A DNA stretch of 64,000 nucleotides, taken from Unio delphinus (taxonomy: Eukaryota; Mollusca; Bivalvia; Unionida; Unionidae). The notes beneath the pieces are model-generated. The model made no database searches. It saw only the letters and a list, made by a program, of their open reading frames with translations, and was not told where the DNA came from. Location of the stretch: positions 2,606,001 to 2,670,000 of the forward strand of contig JAQISU010000058.1 of the NCBI GenBank assembly GCA_029339505.1, written 5' to 3'. Positions within the stretch are counted from its first letter, which is position 1. Every line of letters starts with the position of its first letter. Positions 1 through 13,700 of this stretch are shown here, piece after piece. A program made the translations under genes and the position numbers.

Positions 1-356
1 GACCATAGATATACATAGAGTCTAATGACCATAGATATACATAGTGTCTAATGACCATAGATATACATAGAGTCTAATGACCATAGATATACATAGAGTC
101 TAATGACCATAGATATACACAGAGTCTAATGACCATAGATATACATAGAGTCTAATGACCATAGATATACATAGAGTCTAATGACCATAGATATACACAG
201 AGTCTAATGACCATAGATATACATAGAGTCTAATGACCATAGATATACATAGAGTCTAATGACCATAGATATACATAGAGTCTAATGACCATAGATATAC
301 ATAGAGTCTAATGACCATAGATATACATAGAGTCTAATGACCATAGATATACATAG
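1..356. repeat. 26-bp satellite array, left block
   Basis: Tandem copies of a 26-bp unit (gaccatagatatacatagag + tctaat) run from the window edge to 356, nearly identical apart from single-base variants (tacac/tacat, agtg/agag). The array continues off the left edge. It is the same array as 1201-1810, separated from it by the LTR at 357-1200. It lies in the intron that follows the last visible ABCA exon. Confidence 0.97.
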
Positions 357-1200
357 TGTTACGTGCTTAGGCTCGAATAAGCAGCAACACAGAAAGAGTG
401 AAAACTAACAAGCTTGTATAACTTTAACAATAATTTTATTAAGTATAATTATTTTCATAAAATAAATAAACTTACAGTTTTAGAGAATCAAATCCAACAT
501 TAATCCAATATAGAATTCACAAAAATAATCCACTAATGGAATTGTAAGAGTCCTGATAAATAAATGTTCTAATAGTTCCAGGTTCGAATCTTGACAATGT
601 AATCCAAAATGGCTGACAATGTCACGTGATGCAGTTCTTGATTTAATATCATCCAGATGAAATTATGAAACGTATGTCCTGTTTCCAAATAAATAGAATA
701 ATTCTTCTTTTCCAACGAAATGACACAAAGTCCAGAATAAAATTAACACTCAAACATGAAATACACAACTAATAACTTACAGCCCAAAGATTCTACTAAA
801 GTTAGCCTCCAAAACACAGCTATATATATATATGTAATTCCCTCGTAAACAAGAGGAATCATGTGATTCTGGAAGGTCACAGAAAGAAGCTACCTTCTCC
901 AAGTCACGTAATAATGGAATGTTCTAGAAGGAAATCATTCACTTCCCACCCTCAAGAACTAAAAATAAAAGCTATCCTTGAAATTAACCAATAGTATTAA
1001 AGACCTGTTTACAAGGTCTAAAGCAAGGTCAGATATTGAGGTAACCAAGCCAAGTTCAGCCTGTTTACAACTAAGAGTCTAGGTCAAACTGAATTTTCTA
1101 GAAAAAAAACTCCCAATCAATGAATAAATATTAAACCCTAAATGACAAATTTGGATTTAACAATAAAAAATAAAATAAATTAAATCCAATAGCCGTAACA
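357..1200. mobile_element. Solo LTR of an LTR retrotransposon inserted in the satellite
   Basis: An 844-bp non-repetitive segment interrupts the 26-bp array. It begins TGTTACG and ends CGTAACA, the TG...CA inverted termini expected of an LTR. It is flanked by the 4-bp direct repeat ATAG (353-356 and 1201-1204), and removing it restores a normal satellite unit. It holds a TATA-like (ta) run near 820-835 and several AATAAA-type signals, but no coding frame, primer-binding site or second LTR. This fits recombination of a Gypsy- or BEL-type element down to one LTR. Family and orientation were not determined. Confidence 0.8.
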
Positions 1201-1810
1201 ATAGAGTCTAATGACCATAGATATACATAGAGTCTAATGACCATAGATATACATAGAGTCTAATGACCATAGATATACATAGAGTCTAATGACCATAGAT
1301 AGACATAGAGTCTAATGACCATAGATATACATAGAGTCTAATGACCATAGATAGACATAGAGTCTAATGACCATAGATATACATAGAGTCTAATGACCAT
1401 AGATATACACAGAGTCTAATGACCATAGATATACATAGAGTCTAATGACCATAGATATACACAGAGTCTAATGACCATAGATATACACAGAGTCTAATGA
1501 CCATAGATATACATAGAGTCTAATGACCATAGATATACATAGAGTCTAATGACCATAGATATACATAGAGTCTAATGACCATAGATAGACATAGTGTCTA
1601 ATGACCATAGATATACATAGAGTCTAATGACCATAGATATACATAGAGTCTAATGACCATAGATATACATAGAGTCTAATGACCATAGATATACATAGAG
1701 TCTAATGACCATAGATATACATAGAGTCTAATGACCATAGATATACATAGAGTCTAATGATCATAGATATACATAGAGTCTAATGACCATAGATATACAT
1801 AGTGTCTAAT
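1201..1810. repeat. 26-bp satellite array, right block
   Basis: About 23 copies of the same 26-bp unit as at 1-356, with occasional atagac for atatac variants. The array ends abruptly at about 1810 in unique AT-rich sequence. The very low divergence suggests recent amplification or homogenisation. Confidence 0.97.
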
Positions 1811-2754
1811 TTATGTAGATCAGATAAGCTGGACACACACACACATCTTTGTAAAGCAAGAAAATTCAATGTAAAATATAATCTGTAAATCTAAATTATT
1901 TTATCTCTCTTCTGTGTAGGTGTATGTAGATATATAAATGGAGATATTTTCATGTATATTTTTTTCTACTATTTCATGATTCTATATTACATGGGTCATT
2001 GGTAAGCAACATATTTCATTGCAAACTTTTGTCCATGAATGTGGCTTTTTATTTAAAATTTACAAAAATGTTCACTTGGCCTTGTGACAAGAAATGCAAT
2101 TATTTGATGGGACAATTACATTCCTATCATTATATTCTGTCTTAGAACATTTTATAATGGTTGTGATCAGTTTAGTGGAATCACTTTTAGTTGTACCCTG
2201 ATATTATTTGAGAGAGTAGTACTAAAGTACTAAATGTATGGATTAGCACTCCATTAACATTACTGTGAATTCATTTAAAGACATTCTGGATTATATTATT
2301 GTGATACAGCATGACTACTGATACATCAATGCATTCAATACTATTGGTACATCAACACATTAGAGACTGAAATTCATTTGGAACATTTCTATACTTTTGA
2401 ACAGGTGATATAATATTTGATGGATATTTGGGATTTAATTTACACTACTGTAAGTAACTCTTAGGATTTTACCTTGCAACTCAGAATAAATTATATGTTG
2501 AGTTTTACAATTTTTAATGGTTTTTATTTTCTCTTACTCAGTTAAAGATCATGGTGTTGTAAAAGATGTACAAAATTTTTAGTAAACAAATATGAATTGT
2601 CTCATATAAAAATCTTTTCTTTGTTCTTTTATTATCTTGTCATATCTTTCAAAGGCTTCAAAAGTAAAATTTTGTCATCAATTCTTATGTTCAGATATGA
2701 AAATGAATATATCTTGATCAAAGTCTCTGAGTAAGTATTGTCAGTTTTATATGT
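1811..2754. other. Unique AT-rich intron sequence
   Basis: I see no exon, repeat or RNA gene here on either strand. In particular there is no exon encoding the NBD2 Q-loop (YCPQF-type) that should follow the Walker A exon at 3307-3413, so that exon must lie beyond the left edge. Confidence 0.6.
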
Positions 2755-2790
2755 CCGTGTGTGTGTGTGTGTGTGTGTGTGTCTGTGTGT
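2755..2790. repeat. (GT)n microsatellite
   Basis: Alternating GT run of about 18 units with one interruption, in ABCA intron sequence. Confidence 0.95.
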
Positions 2791-2839
2791 AGGATTTTTA
2801 ACATACCTTTAGCAATTTTTCACTCATATTGCTATGATG

Positions 2840-3096
2840 TTTGCAGTGAGGCAGTTTTATAGTGATGTCTAGCACTGGGGCATCAAGCTGCACACATGTT
2901 GTATGATGTCCCACCCAGTCACATTATCCTGACACCAGGCTGACCAGTCCTAACACTAACCTATTAATGCTGAGTGCCAAACAAAGCAGCTATTAGTATA
3001 ATTTTTTAAGTCTTTGGTATGACTTAGCTGGGGATTGATCCCAGGACCTCCCACTTCTCCAGCGGATGCTCTAACCATTAGGCCACTGGAGATCAA
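2840..3096 (-). mobile_element. tRNA-derived SINE
   Basis: On the minus strand the element starts with a tRNA-like head at about 3096-3020. It shows a box A-like TGGCCTAATGGTTAGAGC and a box B-like GGGATCAATCCC. An unrelated body follows (stretches such as aagtctttggtatgactta and ccagtcacattatcctgaca), resembling SINEs common in bivalves and other molluscs. Boundaries are approximate because no target duplication was found. It is not a functional tRNA gene because acceptor-stem pairing is poor. Confidence 0.65.
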
Positions 3097-3238
3097 CTGA
3101 GAAAAAGCTGCAAATGAGTTCATCAAAAACTTTAGATGCCATATCTGTTATGTATTATAAAGTCACCACTTTAGTATAAGAATATTGTCATTTTCTGAAA
3201 CTGATTCTCTTGGCATGTTATGAATGAAGTATGTTCTA

Positions 3239-3302
<64 letters not shown>
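3239..3302. repeat. (GT)n(TA)n compound microsatellite
   Basis: A (TG) run followed by about 20 TA units that ends only a few bases from the 3' end of the ABCA exon at 3307-3413, so the donor site GTAATATATA abuts the repeat. Length variation here would lie within the first bases of the intron. Confidence 0.95.
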
Positions 3303-3305
<3 letters not shown>

Positions 3306-3306
3306 C

Positions 3307-5651
3307 CTTTTGTTTAAGACTTGGGCTATTCCTCCTGATGGGGTGATATCACCAGTCAACATTCGGAATGTAGTGGTCTTCCCAGCACCATTGAAACCGA
3401 GCAATCCAAAGCACTGACAGGTAAATATGTTACTCGTATATAGTTGAATACTAATATGATAAGCGTGAATGCAAAAATCTTTGAAGTAGGAACTGACACT
3501 CTAATTGTGAGATGGCAGTTTCAAAAAACTATTTAAGATGTTATCACTACTGTGAGACACACACATAAACACACACATACACACACAAACACACACACAA
3601 AGAGGGAGTCTTCTGTCAACGTTATCTGTCTTCCTTTATACATGTATCTCCCTTTATAATAATATCTTAGGTTCTCATTAAAACATACCATTTGTTTTGT
3701 TTGTTCATTAGTTCTTTATTTTTGCAGCTTTTAGGGAATTAAAGACAGTGACACAAATGAAATATTCCATTAACAAAATATTCCAATATTTTATAAAAAC
3801 TACATTTGGAATATTAAATCTATGTAGCCTTTATTTCTCTCTCAACAATATATTGTACACTCTTACGAACTATGACAGATACAGGGAAATGCATACCCGA
3901 CTCTTTGGAACACTAAGAATATGACCTATACAGGGATATACATACCTGACCTTCTGGAACACCAAAAATATGACCTATACAGGAAAATGCATACCTGACC
4001 CTTTGGAACACCAAAAATATGACCTATACAGGGAAATGCATACCCAACTCTTTGGAACACCAAAAATATGACCTATACAGGGATATACATACCCAACTCT
4101 CTGGAACACCAAAAATATGACCTATACAGGAAAATGCATACCTGACTCTTTGGAACACCAAAAATATGACCTATACAGGGAAATGCATAACTGACTCTTT
4201 GGAACACCAAATATTTGACCTATACAGGGAAATGCATACCTGACCCTTCGGAACACCAAAATTATGACATATAAAGGGAATTACATACTTGACTCTTTGG
4301 AACACCAAAAATATTACCTATACAAGGATATTCATACCTGACCCTTTGGAACACCAAAACTAAGATGATCTACAGCAAAGTAACTGGCGTTGTTTCTCTT
4401 GAAGACCTATCAAATAAACTTCAATGACATTAAAGGTCTACATGATCATAGCATAGGTAAATAAGAAAATTATGTTTAAATTTATTCTGCAAATATACAG
4501 ATTTCTGGAATGGTTTGATGGTTGCTACTGATGATAACTCTGATCTGGATTCTTTAAACATAAGACAGGTGAAGGAAATGCATAGATCGCAAATTACAAA
4601 TTTTATGCCAAATTCAAGGAATAAAAATACTTGGAACAAAATTTATTTGCTTTGTCACTGTATGTACCTTACTACTGCAGATTAGTCAGTATTGGTGTTT
4701 TACATTATAATGCATTTATACATATAATGTTTGAACAATAAATAAGACTAATGCATTTATACATATAATGTTTGAACAATAAATAAGACTAGCTTTTTAT
4801 TTGTGAAGTAAATATTTGCATGTGATATCATTACTGATATTGAAATATTGAAGTCCTTATGATGTTGTAAAATGGTAATACCTTTTTTTTAGTGTCATTC
4901 TTCTTAAAATGGTAATACCTTTTTTTTAGTGTCATTCTTCTTAAAATGGTAATACCTTTTTTTAGTGTCATTCTTCTTAAAATGGTAATACCTTTTTTTT
5001 AGTGTCATTCTTCTTAAAATGGTAATACCTTTTTTTTAGTGTCATTCTTCTTAAAATGGTTATATAAGAGGAAACAACTGGAACAAAGTTTCAAATTTTA
5101 TTTTAAAGTGAATGGGAATTATAGATCCAATCTGAGAGACCATGAAATGATGGCTGATTGCCACAATAAACATCAAAGAGATTGTCAAATACTGCTGACT
5201 CAATCAACTGGAATTTAGTTCTTTACAAACAGGAAGTGGTGACCTAAATACTTAAGGCATTGAGTGGCTGCTAGTTATACTTTTTCTTTTAGTTCTGAAT
5301 GTCTTTTAATTTCAAGCCCAAGAGTGTATACCAATATATTTCCATAAACACAATATTTTTTTAAAAGTATGTATCATTAATATTATAGTGTAATATCATT
5401 TAATAAATGACCATAGAGTCTAATTTTTATTACACGTAAATCCTTAATTTAGTTGGCATGGCTGTCTTAAATGGAAGTTTATTTTTTTAAGCATTTATTT
5501 GACTTATTTATAAATTGTATCTAATACCTTGGATAGATCATTAAGAATCAGCACATCATGTCTGGTGTAACCAGCTTGAACCCGCAGTCTTTCTTTGCTC
5601 ACATCCTTGTCTTCCTTCAAACGTTCCTCCCAAGTGAGACTTGCAATATAC
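3307..5651 (-). CDS. ABCA exons 45-47: linker and start of NBD2 (Walker A)
   Basis: Exon 5528-5651 encodes the charged linker ([17 protein letters not shown]) and the first strand of the domain ([11 protein letters not shown]). Exon 4338-4406 continues VFKRNN...[14 protein letters not shown]. Exon 3307-3413 gives [19 protein letters not shown], a canonical Walker A, then TGDITPSGG. The NBD2 Q-loop, signature, Walker B and H-loop are not in the window. The exon 4338-4406 donor is partly copied into the adjacent minisatellite. This domain binds and hydrolyses ATP on the cytosolic side to drive transport. Confidence 0.96.
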
Positions 5652-5763
5652 CTTAAAATAATTATATATAAAGTGCACTATGAAATGTAAAATCTGTCTA
5701 TGCATCTACCTTGCAGGTTATAAGAAAATGAGTCTTTTTAATAGCAATAAGTGAGTCTAGCTC

Positions 5764-5800
<37 letters not shown>

Positions 5801-7060
5801 TGAAAGGCTATGTATAGGACCAAATCTTTAAAAGCTCTAAGTGCTTTACAACATCTATAATGATATGACTACAAAAAACAAAACAAATGCCATAAAGTTG
5901 GAAAACGTAACAAAATGCTGAAAATATTTAAGATAGAAAACATTATTAGGTCTTTAAGTCTTTTGTTGAAGATGAACTCTGATATTTGTTAATATTGAAA
6001 ATGGAAATTATTATTCTTTGAGCAGTTGTTATTTTTATTTAGAAGAAAATTAACCCAAAATAATTATTTTAATGCTGCAAGGAAATTACATCTATGAATT
6101 TTTGTCCCTTCATGTCATTTAATCATTGAAAAATATTGAAAGGTGAAAGATGTCTGCTGAGCAGGTTAGGACATACTTATCAGAATTTTGAAGAACAAAA
6201 GTACCTCGTCATTTCACATCTTGCTTCAGAAAAAAACAAAATGATGAAAAAAACAAATCCTTCTATAGCCATGGCCACCAGGTTCCAGGCAATAAGGTCA
6301 AAACTGAATGGGCTTTTGTAGGAGTCAGTCCCAAATCTTTCAAAAATCTCAGACTGAATTTGGTTTTCCGTCACCATGATAAGTCCCTCCCCAAGACAAA
6401 ATGGCGGGAATATCAGGAATACATACTTCACTATAGTGTAGGCATTCTTGATAGCCTAGAGGTTTGAAAATAAAATCACTATAAACTCATGCTGAGAGCA
6501 CAAAATATTAGTGAATCTCAAAATATGCACAAAACTTAAAACTAAATCCAAATATATTTTAATCAAATAAAATTATACTTTCCCAAAGTAAACAATCCAC
6601 AATGTTACAACATCAAACATACAATATAATACTCAAATATTAATATACATACATTTCCTGTTTTCACAGGTAATCACTAAATCTGTAAAATACCTCCTTC
6701 ATGTATAATAAATTATATTTTTTTTAAAAAGAATTCAATCATAAAGTGTTAATATCTTTATATGTTATTGTAGCAAATATATAATTAATCAAAATGAAAA
6801 AAATGATAGGAAACAAAATGTATAAAGTATTTGGTAAATTATGAATAGTTGAATTATGACCTTAACCACAATACTAGGATAAATAAACATAAGTAACAGA
6901 TATTACCAGGCTAGGTTGGAAGAAGTTCAGTAGGAATAAGCAGACCAAAGAAGATATAGCGATGGAAACACTAATAGAAAACATGGTGAAATATGCCGTT
7001 GATCCCTCTTTGAACAGTTTGCTCCCTGTATACATCATTGGCAGGAGTGCCCATCTATAT

Positions 7061-7106
<46 letters not shown>

Positions 7107-9653
7107 TTTATACAAATAATAATAATAATCATGATGATAATAATAATAATGATACAAATAATAATAATAATATTATTAATAATAATACTAATGATAATAT
7201 TGTTAAAAATATATGATCATTTTAATCAAAAATTTAAAATCAAGATGTCAATTATTACAAAGGTAATAATTAGAAGAATAATTAGAAAATGAAAACTTAT
7301 TGTATTTTTTGAGAATTATATTTAGATGATGTGTTAAAATCCATTTCGAAATAATATAGTGTTTATTGCTGGGATCATCTCATTCACTTCAACCAATTCT
7401 TTTTCAAGGAAACTATTTTTGCAGATTCAAAAGACATGAAAAGACTAGACTGACAGACCAGTGACAGGTAAGACAGTCAAAGTATCTGCTGAGTAATTAA
7501 TGAGGACTATATTTACCCCACCTATAAAATTAAACTTTCGCTTTGTATTAAATCCACTTGACAGCTATTGACAAATACAGTTCAAAGTGTAAATTCCTGG
7601 CATATACATGAAAGTTCATGGATATCAATCCAGGTAAAATAAGAAATGTTACAAGTCTTTATTTTTCTTATAGTATTGGCATCACTAGTTTTACTAGATG
7701 ATTACAGATCATTTTCCCCACCCAACACTTACATCAAAAAAATCTTTCTTACTTTTTCGTGCCATTTGTATTTAGGCGAAATTGACAATCGACAGAAAAT
7801 TCACATGCTAATCAATGTGGTATATTAACATGTATATGAATGAAATATTTACAAAACCTATACATGTAATTGTTTCCTGTAGAAATTTGCTCAAATTATC
7901 AATTATTGCTGCCATTTTGACCCATGTGTTGCATAGACAAGATTTACCTTCAGTACATCATTTTCCAGAAGTAAATATACATTATTTGGCCTTGTTCAGT
8001 AAATCATTGATGTATACATGAATCAATATTGTTTTCTCATCTGTGATTCTAAATAAGTATTGTAATGTACATGTCTAGGTTAATTAGACAATTATGATGT
8101 ATATAATATGTATTGTAAGATTGTGACCTTTACATCACATGCTTTCTTCTTAAATGCAAATGTGGATTGTAATGTTGTTTATGGACAGATTGCACAAAAC
8201 AAATGCTTTAAATAATTTACAACCTTACCCATATAATAGCAAGAGAACTATAACTGCTGCGGCATTCTCCCGAACCCAGAAGGAGTTGAGTCTGAATATT
8301 GCCATTAGTGCAAATGCAAGGGCAACAGGTAAGCAATACATCACCTGGAAATATCATGATTTGCAACATATAACACTGCATGAATTTGATGCTAATAAAT
8401 CAGAATACTGTTAGATATTCTAGAATATACATACCAATGTAATACATATATCTCTGTTTGAATTTATTAGGTATTATTCAAAAGGAGAGATTTTGTTATT
8501 ATAATATTCAACTTTACACAAGTTATATACTAAATAAATAAGCCTGCCATACACACAATTTCTTTTACAAAATTAAAAGTATACATGAATTTGGGTTGAT
8601 AATTATTCTTTCAGTAGATGAAGAGTTCACATTGGAATGAAATTTAAATAGCACATGACTAACTACAGAATGTTTGTTATCAGTGACCTAAAGAATGCAT
8701 TATCTGCTGATCTAACTGAAAATTCAAGCTCAAATCATTTGCAAAAAGGTCAATAATTTATGATAGAATATGCAATATTGTATGACTGAGGTTGAAAAAA
8801 GGAATCTAAGAAAAATAAGTTGTTTCTTACCAGGTCCCATATAAATGATGTCATCCAATACATAAATGTTCCTACACCTCCAACACGCAGTAGATGCCTC
8901 TCTTTGTTGCTGTTTTCATTAAGGACAAATAAAATAAGTCCCAGGGGAACAAGGGTGAATGCACATACGATGAAAAGCTTTAACGTCATGTTTGAACCGT
9001 CTTGTACTCTGATAAAGAAAATGGGTTATTGCATAATTCCAGTTAGTTCTTGACAGGCATATTAAATACATTAGTATGTTGGATAATTCTGAACTCGTTG
9101 CTAATACTGCATGAAACATCAAGTCAATACGTAAGTTCACAGATCTAAATCTACCATCACATAAAGTGCCAGCAGATTTGAGTCTGTGCAGTTTGTCTGG
9201 AGTAATTAGCAGAACAAATAAGGAAAATTTATTTGCCAGTACATTATACATGTACAACAGTTGGTCAGGATATGCGTTGTTAGCAGTTGAACTTATAAGC
9301 AGGTAGGTATGGTATTTTAATTATAATAATGAACTTTAATTTAAATACTTTATCTTGTAGTTGTACAGCAATAATATTTTCAAACGTGAACAAATGTGTT
9401 TTAGGAAGTTGATTTTATATGCTTAAAAAGAGGGTCTCGAGGGAAAATAGTCCATGACTAAGGAGTCACCCTCTATAAATAAATTATTATTATTATTATT
9501 ACTATTATTATTATTATTATTATTATTTTTTATTATTATTATAATTGATATAATTATAGTATAGAAAGATAATATACTTACAAAGTTTGTCTTGAAAGTT
9601 GTCGTCTGTTAAATGTGATGGGATGATTGTAAGCAGTGATACCTAAAACAAAT

Positions 9654-9697
<44 letters not shown>

Positions 9698-9734
9698 GGT
9701 TGGTCCATTATGGTTCTGTTACAAAACATTCACA

Positions 9735-9806
<72 letters not shown>

Positions 9807-10738
9807 AAAAACTGACAAGCAACAGTGCAAAACTAATATCACTGTAGCCTGAGTGCTTTCGACTCTTAATGAGTCTTTATCAAAGGCAAATACAGAACAT
9901 AGACATGACAGACAAATAAAATACAAAAACCGTGTTTACAAAACTTTACATGCCTATTTTTACAGGAATTAAACCTTTAAATTTATTATGTTACAACTAG
10001 TTTTTTCAACTTGTTGTGGATGCTGTAAAATGTCTGTATTGACTTAGAAATCGATGAGCCAAAGCGACACATCTGTTTTTGTATGTAAATTTATGTACGC
10101 ACAAATTACATCCTGGGTATTTTATATTAGTAGTTAGAGGCTATTAAGCAAATTTAGAGAATTATTTAAAAGAAAATGTGTCAGCTGGAAAAGATAATTA
10201 AATTTGTGCATGGCTGTCTTTTTCTAGTCTTCTTGGTTTTTATATATGAATGTGAATGTTTTGTAACAGAACCATAAGGGACCAACCTGTACTAATTGTA
10301 GATATTAATTTCATTCAAAAATTTTGCAAGCATCCATGTGGCAAATATTATTTATGGTCAATATTTGTAAATGATATAAGAAAATATCTTATTACTGAAA
10401 ACTGTTGTATTCATATTCTCTCCTCAATGATGTGAAGATAATAGCTGTAGGTATTTACCTTGACAATCACAACTATTGAAACTGCATGTCTCTAAAGGAC
10501 AAAGGGAAATGTTTTATTAGGTACACAAGGAAACCCAATATTCATTACTTTTGCAAATAACAGTAAAATAATATTGTAAATGCCAATATTAATTTTGCTC
10601 TGCAAGTGAGAATCCTTAGAATATTTTAAACTGCTAACATTTCTTTTATGCAAGATTGTAATGTTCTAGCTGAAGCATGTCATTAAGGAAACATGATGAA
10701 GCCTTGTGATGAAACATGATGAAGCCCTGTGACAAAAC

Positions 10739-10784
<46 letters not shown>

Positions 10785-13700
10785 TATATTAGCATGTTTC
10801 ATATAAAAATACTAAATTCCATTATCTGTTAGAAACACATGCATGCTCCTGATATCTCTTCTTAAATACTCTAATATTTTAATATTTTCAGCCGATTTTA
10901 CGTGTAGTGGAAGCTTATTCCAAAGAACTGTACCAGAGTATTGAACTCTTTTTGAATTGCTCTGTTCTTGGTTTTGGTACTAGAAGGTTTCCATGTGAGA
11001 TTGATCTCAACTGGTATTGTGTTGAAAAAGGCCTGAATAAGTCCTGAAGATACTCTGGTGCAGTTCCATGTAGACATTTATATAAAAGAACTGCCTTGTG
11101 AAAATCTATCCTGTCATATATTGTGAACCATTTGAGTTCTGTAAATAATGCTTTTGAGGGATGGTCAACAGATGTATCTAAAATTACACATGCTGCTCGT
11201 TTCTGGAGTTTATAAATCCTGTCAAGCTCAGATTTAGCACAGTTTCCCCAGACATTAGAACAGTAATCCATTGTTGGAAGAATATATGTCTTGTAGTATA
11301 GATTGCGAGTTTCCATAGGTAAACATTTCTTGATTCTGCTGAGAAGGGCAATTTTGGATGACAGTGTTTTACAAAGCTTATCAATATGGTCATTCCATAA
11401 TAAATTATTATCTATGGACACACCTACAAGCCTTTCATGATTGACATTTTCTAATGGATGATTATTTATTGCAAGAGATAGTTTTGGGTTCCCTGACTTG
11501 TGTAGCTTTTGTGTCGTCCCCAGAATCATACATTTTGTTTTACCTTCATTAATTACCATCCTATTTTGTTGTGCCCAGTTTTGGTCTCTAATAAGATCTG
11601 AGTTTAATCTTGTTTGGATAACTTCAGTATCAGAACTAGATGTATACAAGGTTGCATCATCTGCAAACAATTCTGTACTGGTGGATTCATTATTTAATGG
11701 TAGATAATTGATATAGATAAGGAAGAGGAGAGGGCCTAAAACTGAGCCTTGAGGGACTCCTGAATGAATAGTGTGAGTTTGAAAGCTAAAATTGCCAATG
11801 CTTACTTGTTGAGACCTTTGGTTTAGGTATGATCTAAACCAGTTTAACGAAGGATTGTCAAACCTGTAACAGTTCAACTTTTGCAGCAGAATTTCATGAT
11901 CAACAAGATCAAAAGCTTTCTTGAAGTCAAGGAAAACAATCCCAGTCATATGCCCATTATCCATTTCCTTCAGCCAAAGATCAATTAATTTGGTAAGTTC
12001 TGTTTGGCATGAGTGGTACTTTCTAAATCCTGATTGTGCTTTATGAAATAGAGAGTTTGTTTCAAAAAATTTATAGACCTGAATGGCTACATGCTTTTCA
12101 AACTAAGACTACATGATGTCATGATGCAAGACCTACCATACTCGGCTGGGTTTCCTAGTAAATGTAGCTCAACATTCACTCGTAGTAGAGCATTGTTTAG
12201 GGCATTGATAAATGCTGGCATCGCATGGTGCCCTTTGTTATTGAACCAAACTTTGGCTGTGAGATTTGACGTGGACAGCAAGTCAGTTGCTCTTTCGAAG
12301 GACCAGCCACCATACCTTCAATATCAACAATTCCTTAGATGCATATATACAATACAGCTATAAATTGAGTTATATACAAGTAAGCACAATTATTATATAT
12401 CAACATCATAAAATAAACAGAAATAAAACATTTTATTTAATGTTATTTAAATTTATTAGCATATGCAGAATTTCAGATAAATCTTATTTCATATTAAAAT
12501 ATACCACAAATGTAAGTCATGTAGGAACATCACTGATAATTAAAAAGTATTACAGTCAATATTCAACGTAATTTAGGAACTTGATGACTAATTAAGTATG
12601 CCACAATAGTATTCAAACCATTTCAAAAGTATACTGGATAAAAACTAATTTTAAATCTAATGTGCATAGCGAACAGACAAATTTAATAGGCATTAAATAT
12701 AGGCAATAACTATGATGACTAAAAGTGATTCTAGAAGTAACATACATTTCTTGAGTAAAATCCTTTCACGTTTGATAATTATTGGATAATGAAATACTAA
12801 AACATAATCAGGATAGGTAGACTTGGTTCTGTCTCCGAGGTGAATTTTTTGTCAATTCTACAATAAACATATTTGGTCAAGAAAGTGATCAAACCTATTC
12901 TGTGTGAAATTAAAGAAGCTGTCCAGAAGGTATTTCTCGATATTATAGCCAGAAATGTTTTGGAGAATATCAGTTGTGATTGTACGCCTTTGCAGAGGTG
13001 GTATGCCTTCAGCACCTTTATCACACATGTAATGGTAGTCATCACATCTGCATGTCACGTTGGGACGGGCTGTATACGGCAGTTTTGTAAACGCACTATC
13101 TCCTTGGATGCATTCAAATGGGAATCTTCAAAAGAAAACATTTTAAAAGAATGGACTGTATAACAATTTACAAGCTTACATATTCCTTTATGGCATTTAC
13201 ATTTACCATATGTATCTTAATATACAGCCAGCATCTGATGTTACATGCATAGTTATTGAGGAAATTAATCCAAATGAATTTGTGTAATTAGCATGATCAG
13301 TATGGAATCAAATTCAAAAGTATAGTATTGTCAAGGTTTATTGTAAAGCACAAGTTTTTAATCAGGCAATTACAAAAGCATAGTAGTATTTGTTATGTTT
13401 TTGGCAAGGGTCAGATATCATACAAACACATTTTAGTTTTTGTTTGCCTACTAAAAGAAGCAAAAGTATCCTTAATTATTCATTTCTTAGAAAACACACA
13501 TGATCAATAAGCATGATTATGGATTATACAACAGCCCCTCACAATGTCATGCTAAAAATATAAAAACAGATTCATATTTAAATGGCAATAAAACTACATG
13601 TAATGTCAGATATAAATGGCATATACAAGATAATTTTTTCATTTGAAGGCATATTATTGTCAGGGATCTATTCAATTTACCCTAAAGGTTTATGGCTATT

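Noticed and set aside
3220..3417. Plus-strand ORF across the microsatellite and NBD2 exon
   Set aside because: It is the antisense of the Walker A exon joined to a (GT)n(TA)n run.
10451..10497. Small minus-strand exon-like stretch (acceptor TTTAG, 33 nt, donor AAG/GTAAAT) in the ABCA2 half intron between exons 12137-12315 and 9582-9642
   Set aside because: The flanking exons already join perfectly in phase (TATG + GTATC gives the conserved [10 protein letters not shown]). Including it would break a conserved block.
10915..11964. 349-residue minus-strand ORF as a host gene
   Set aside because: It has the DFKKAFD, SGVPQGS and FADD motifs of a non-LTR reverse transcriptase plus a simple-repeat 3' tail; it is a LINE ORF.
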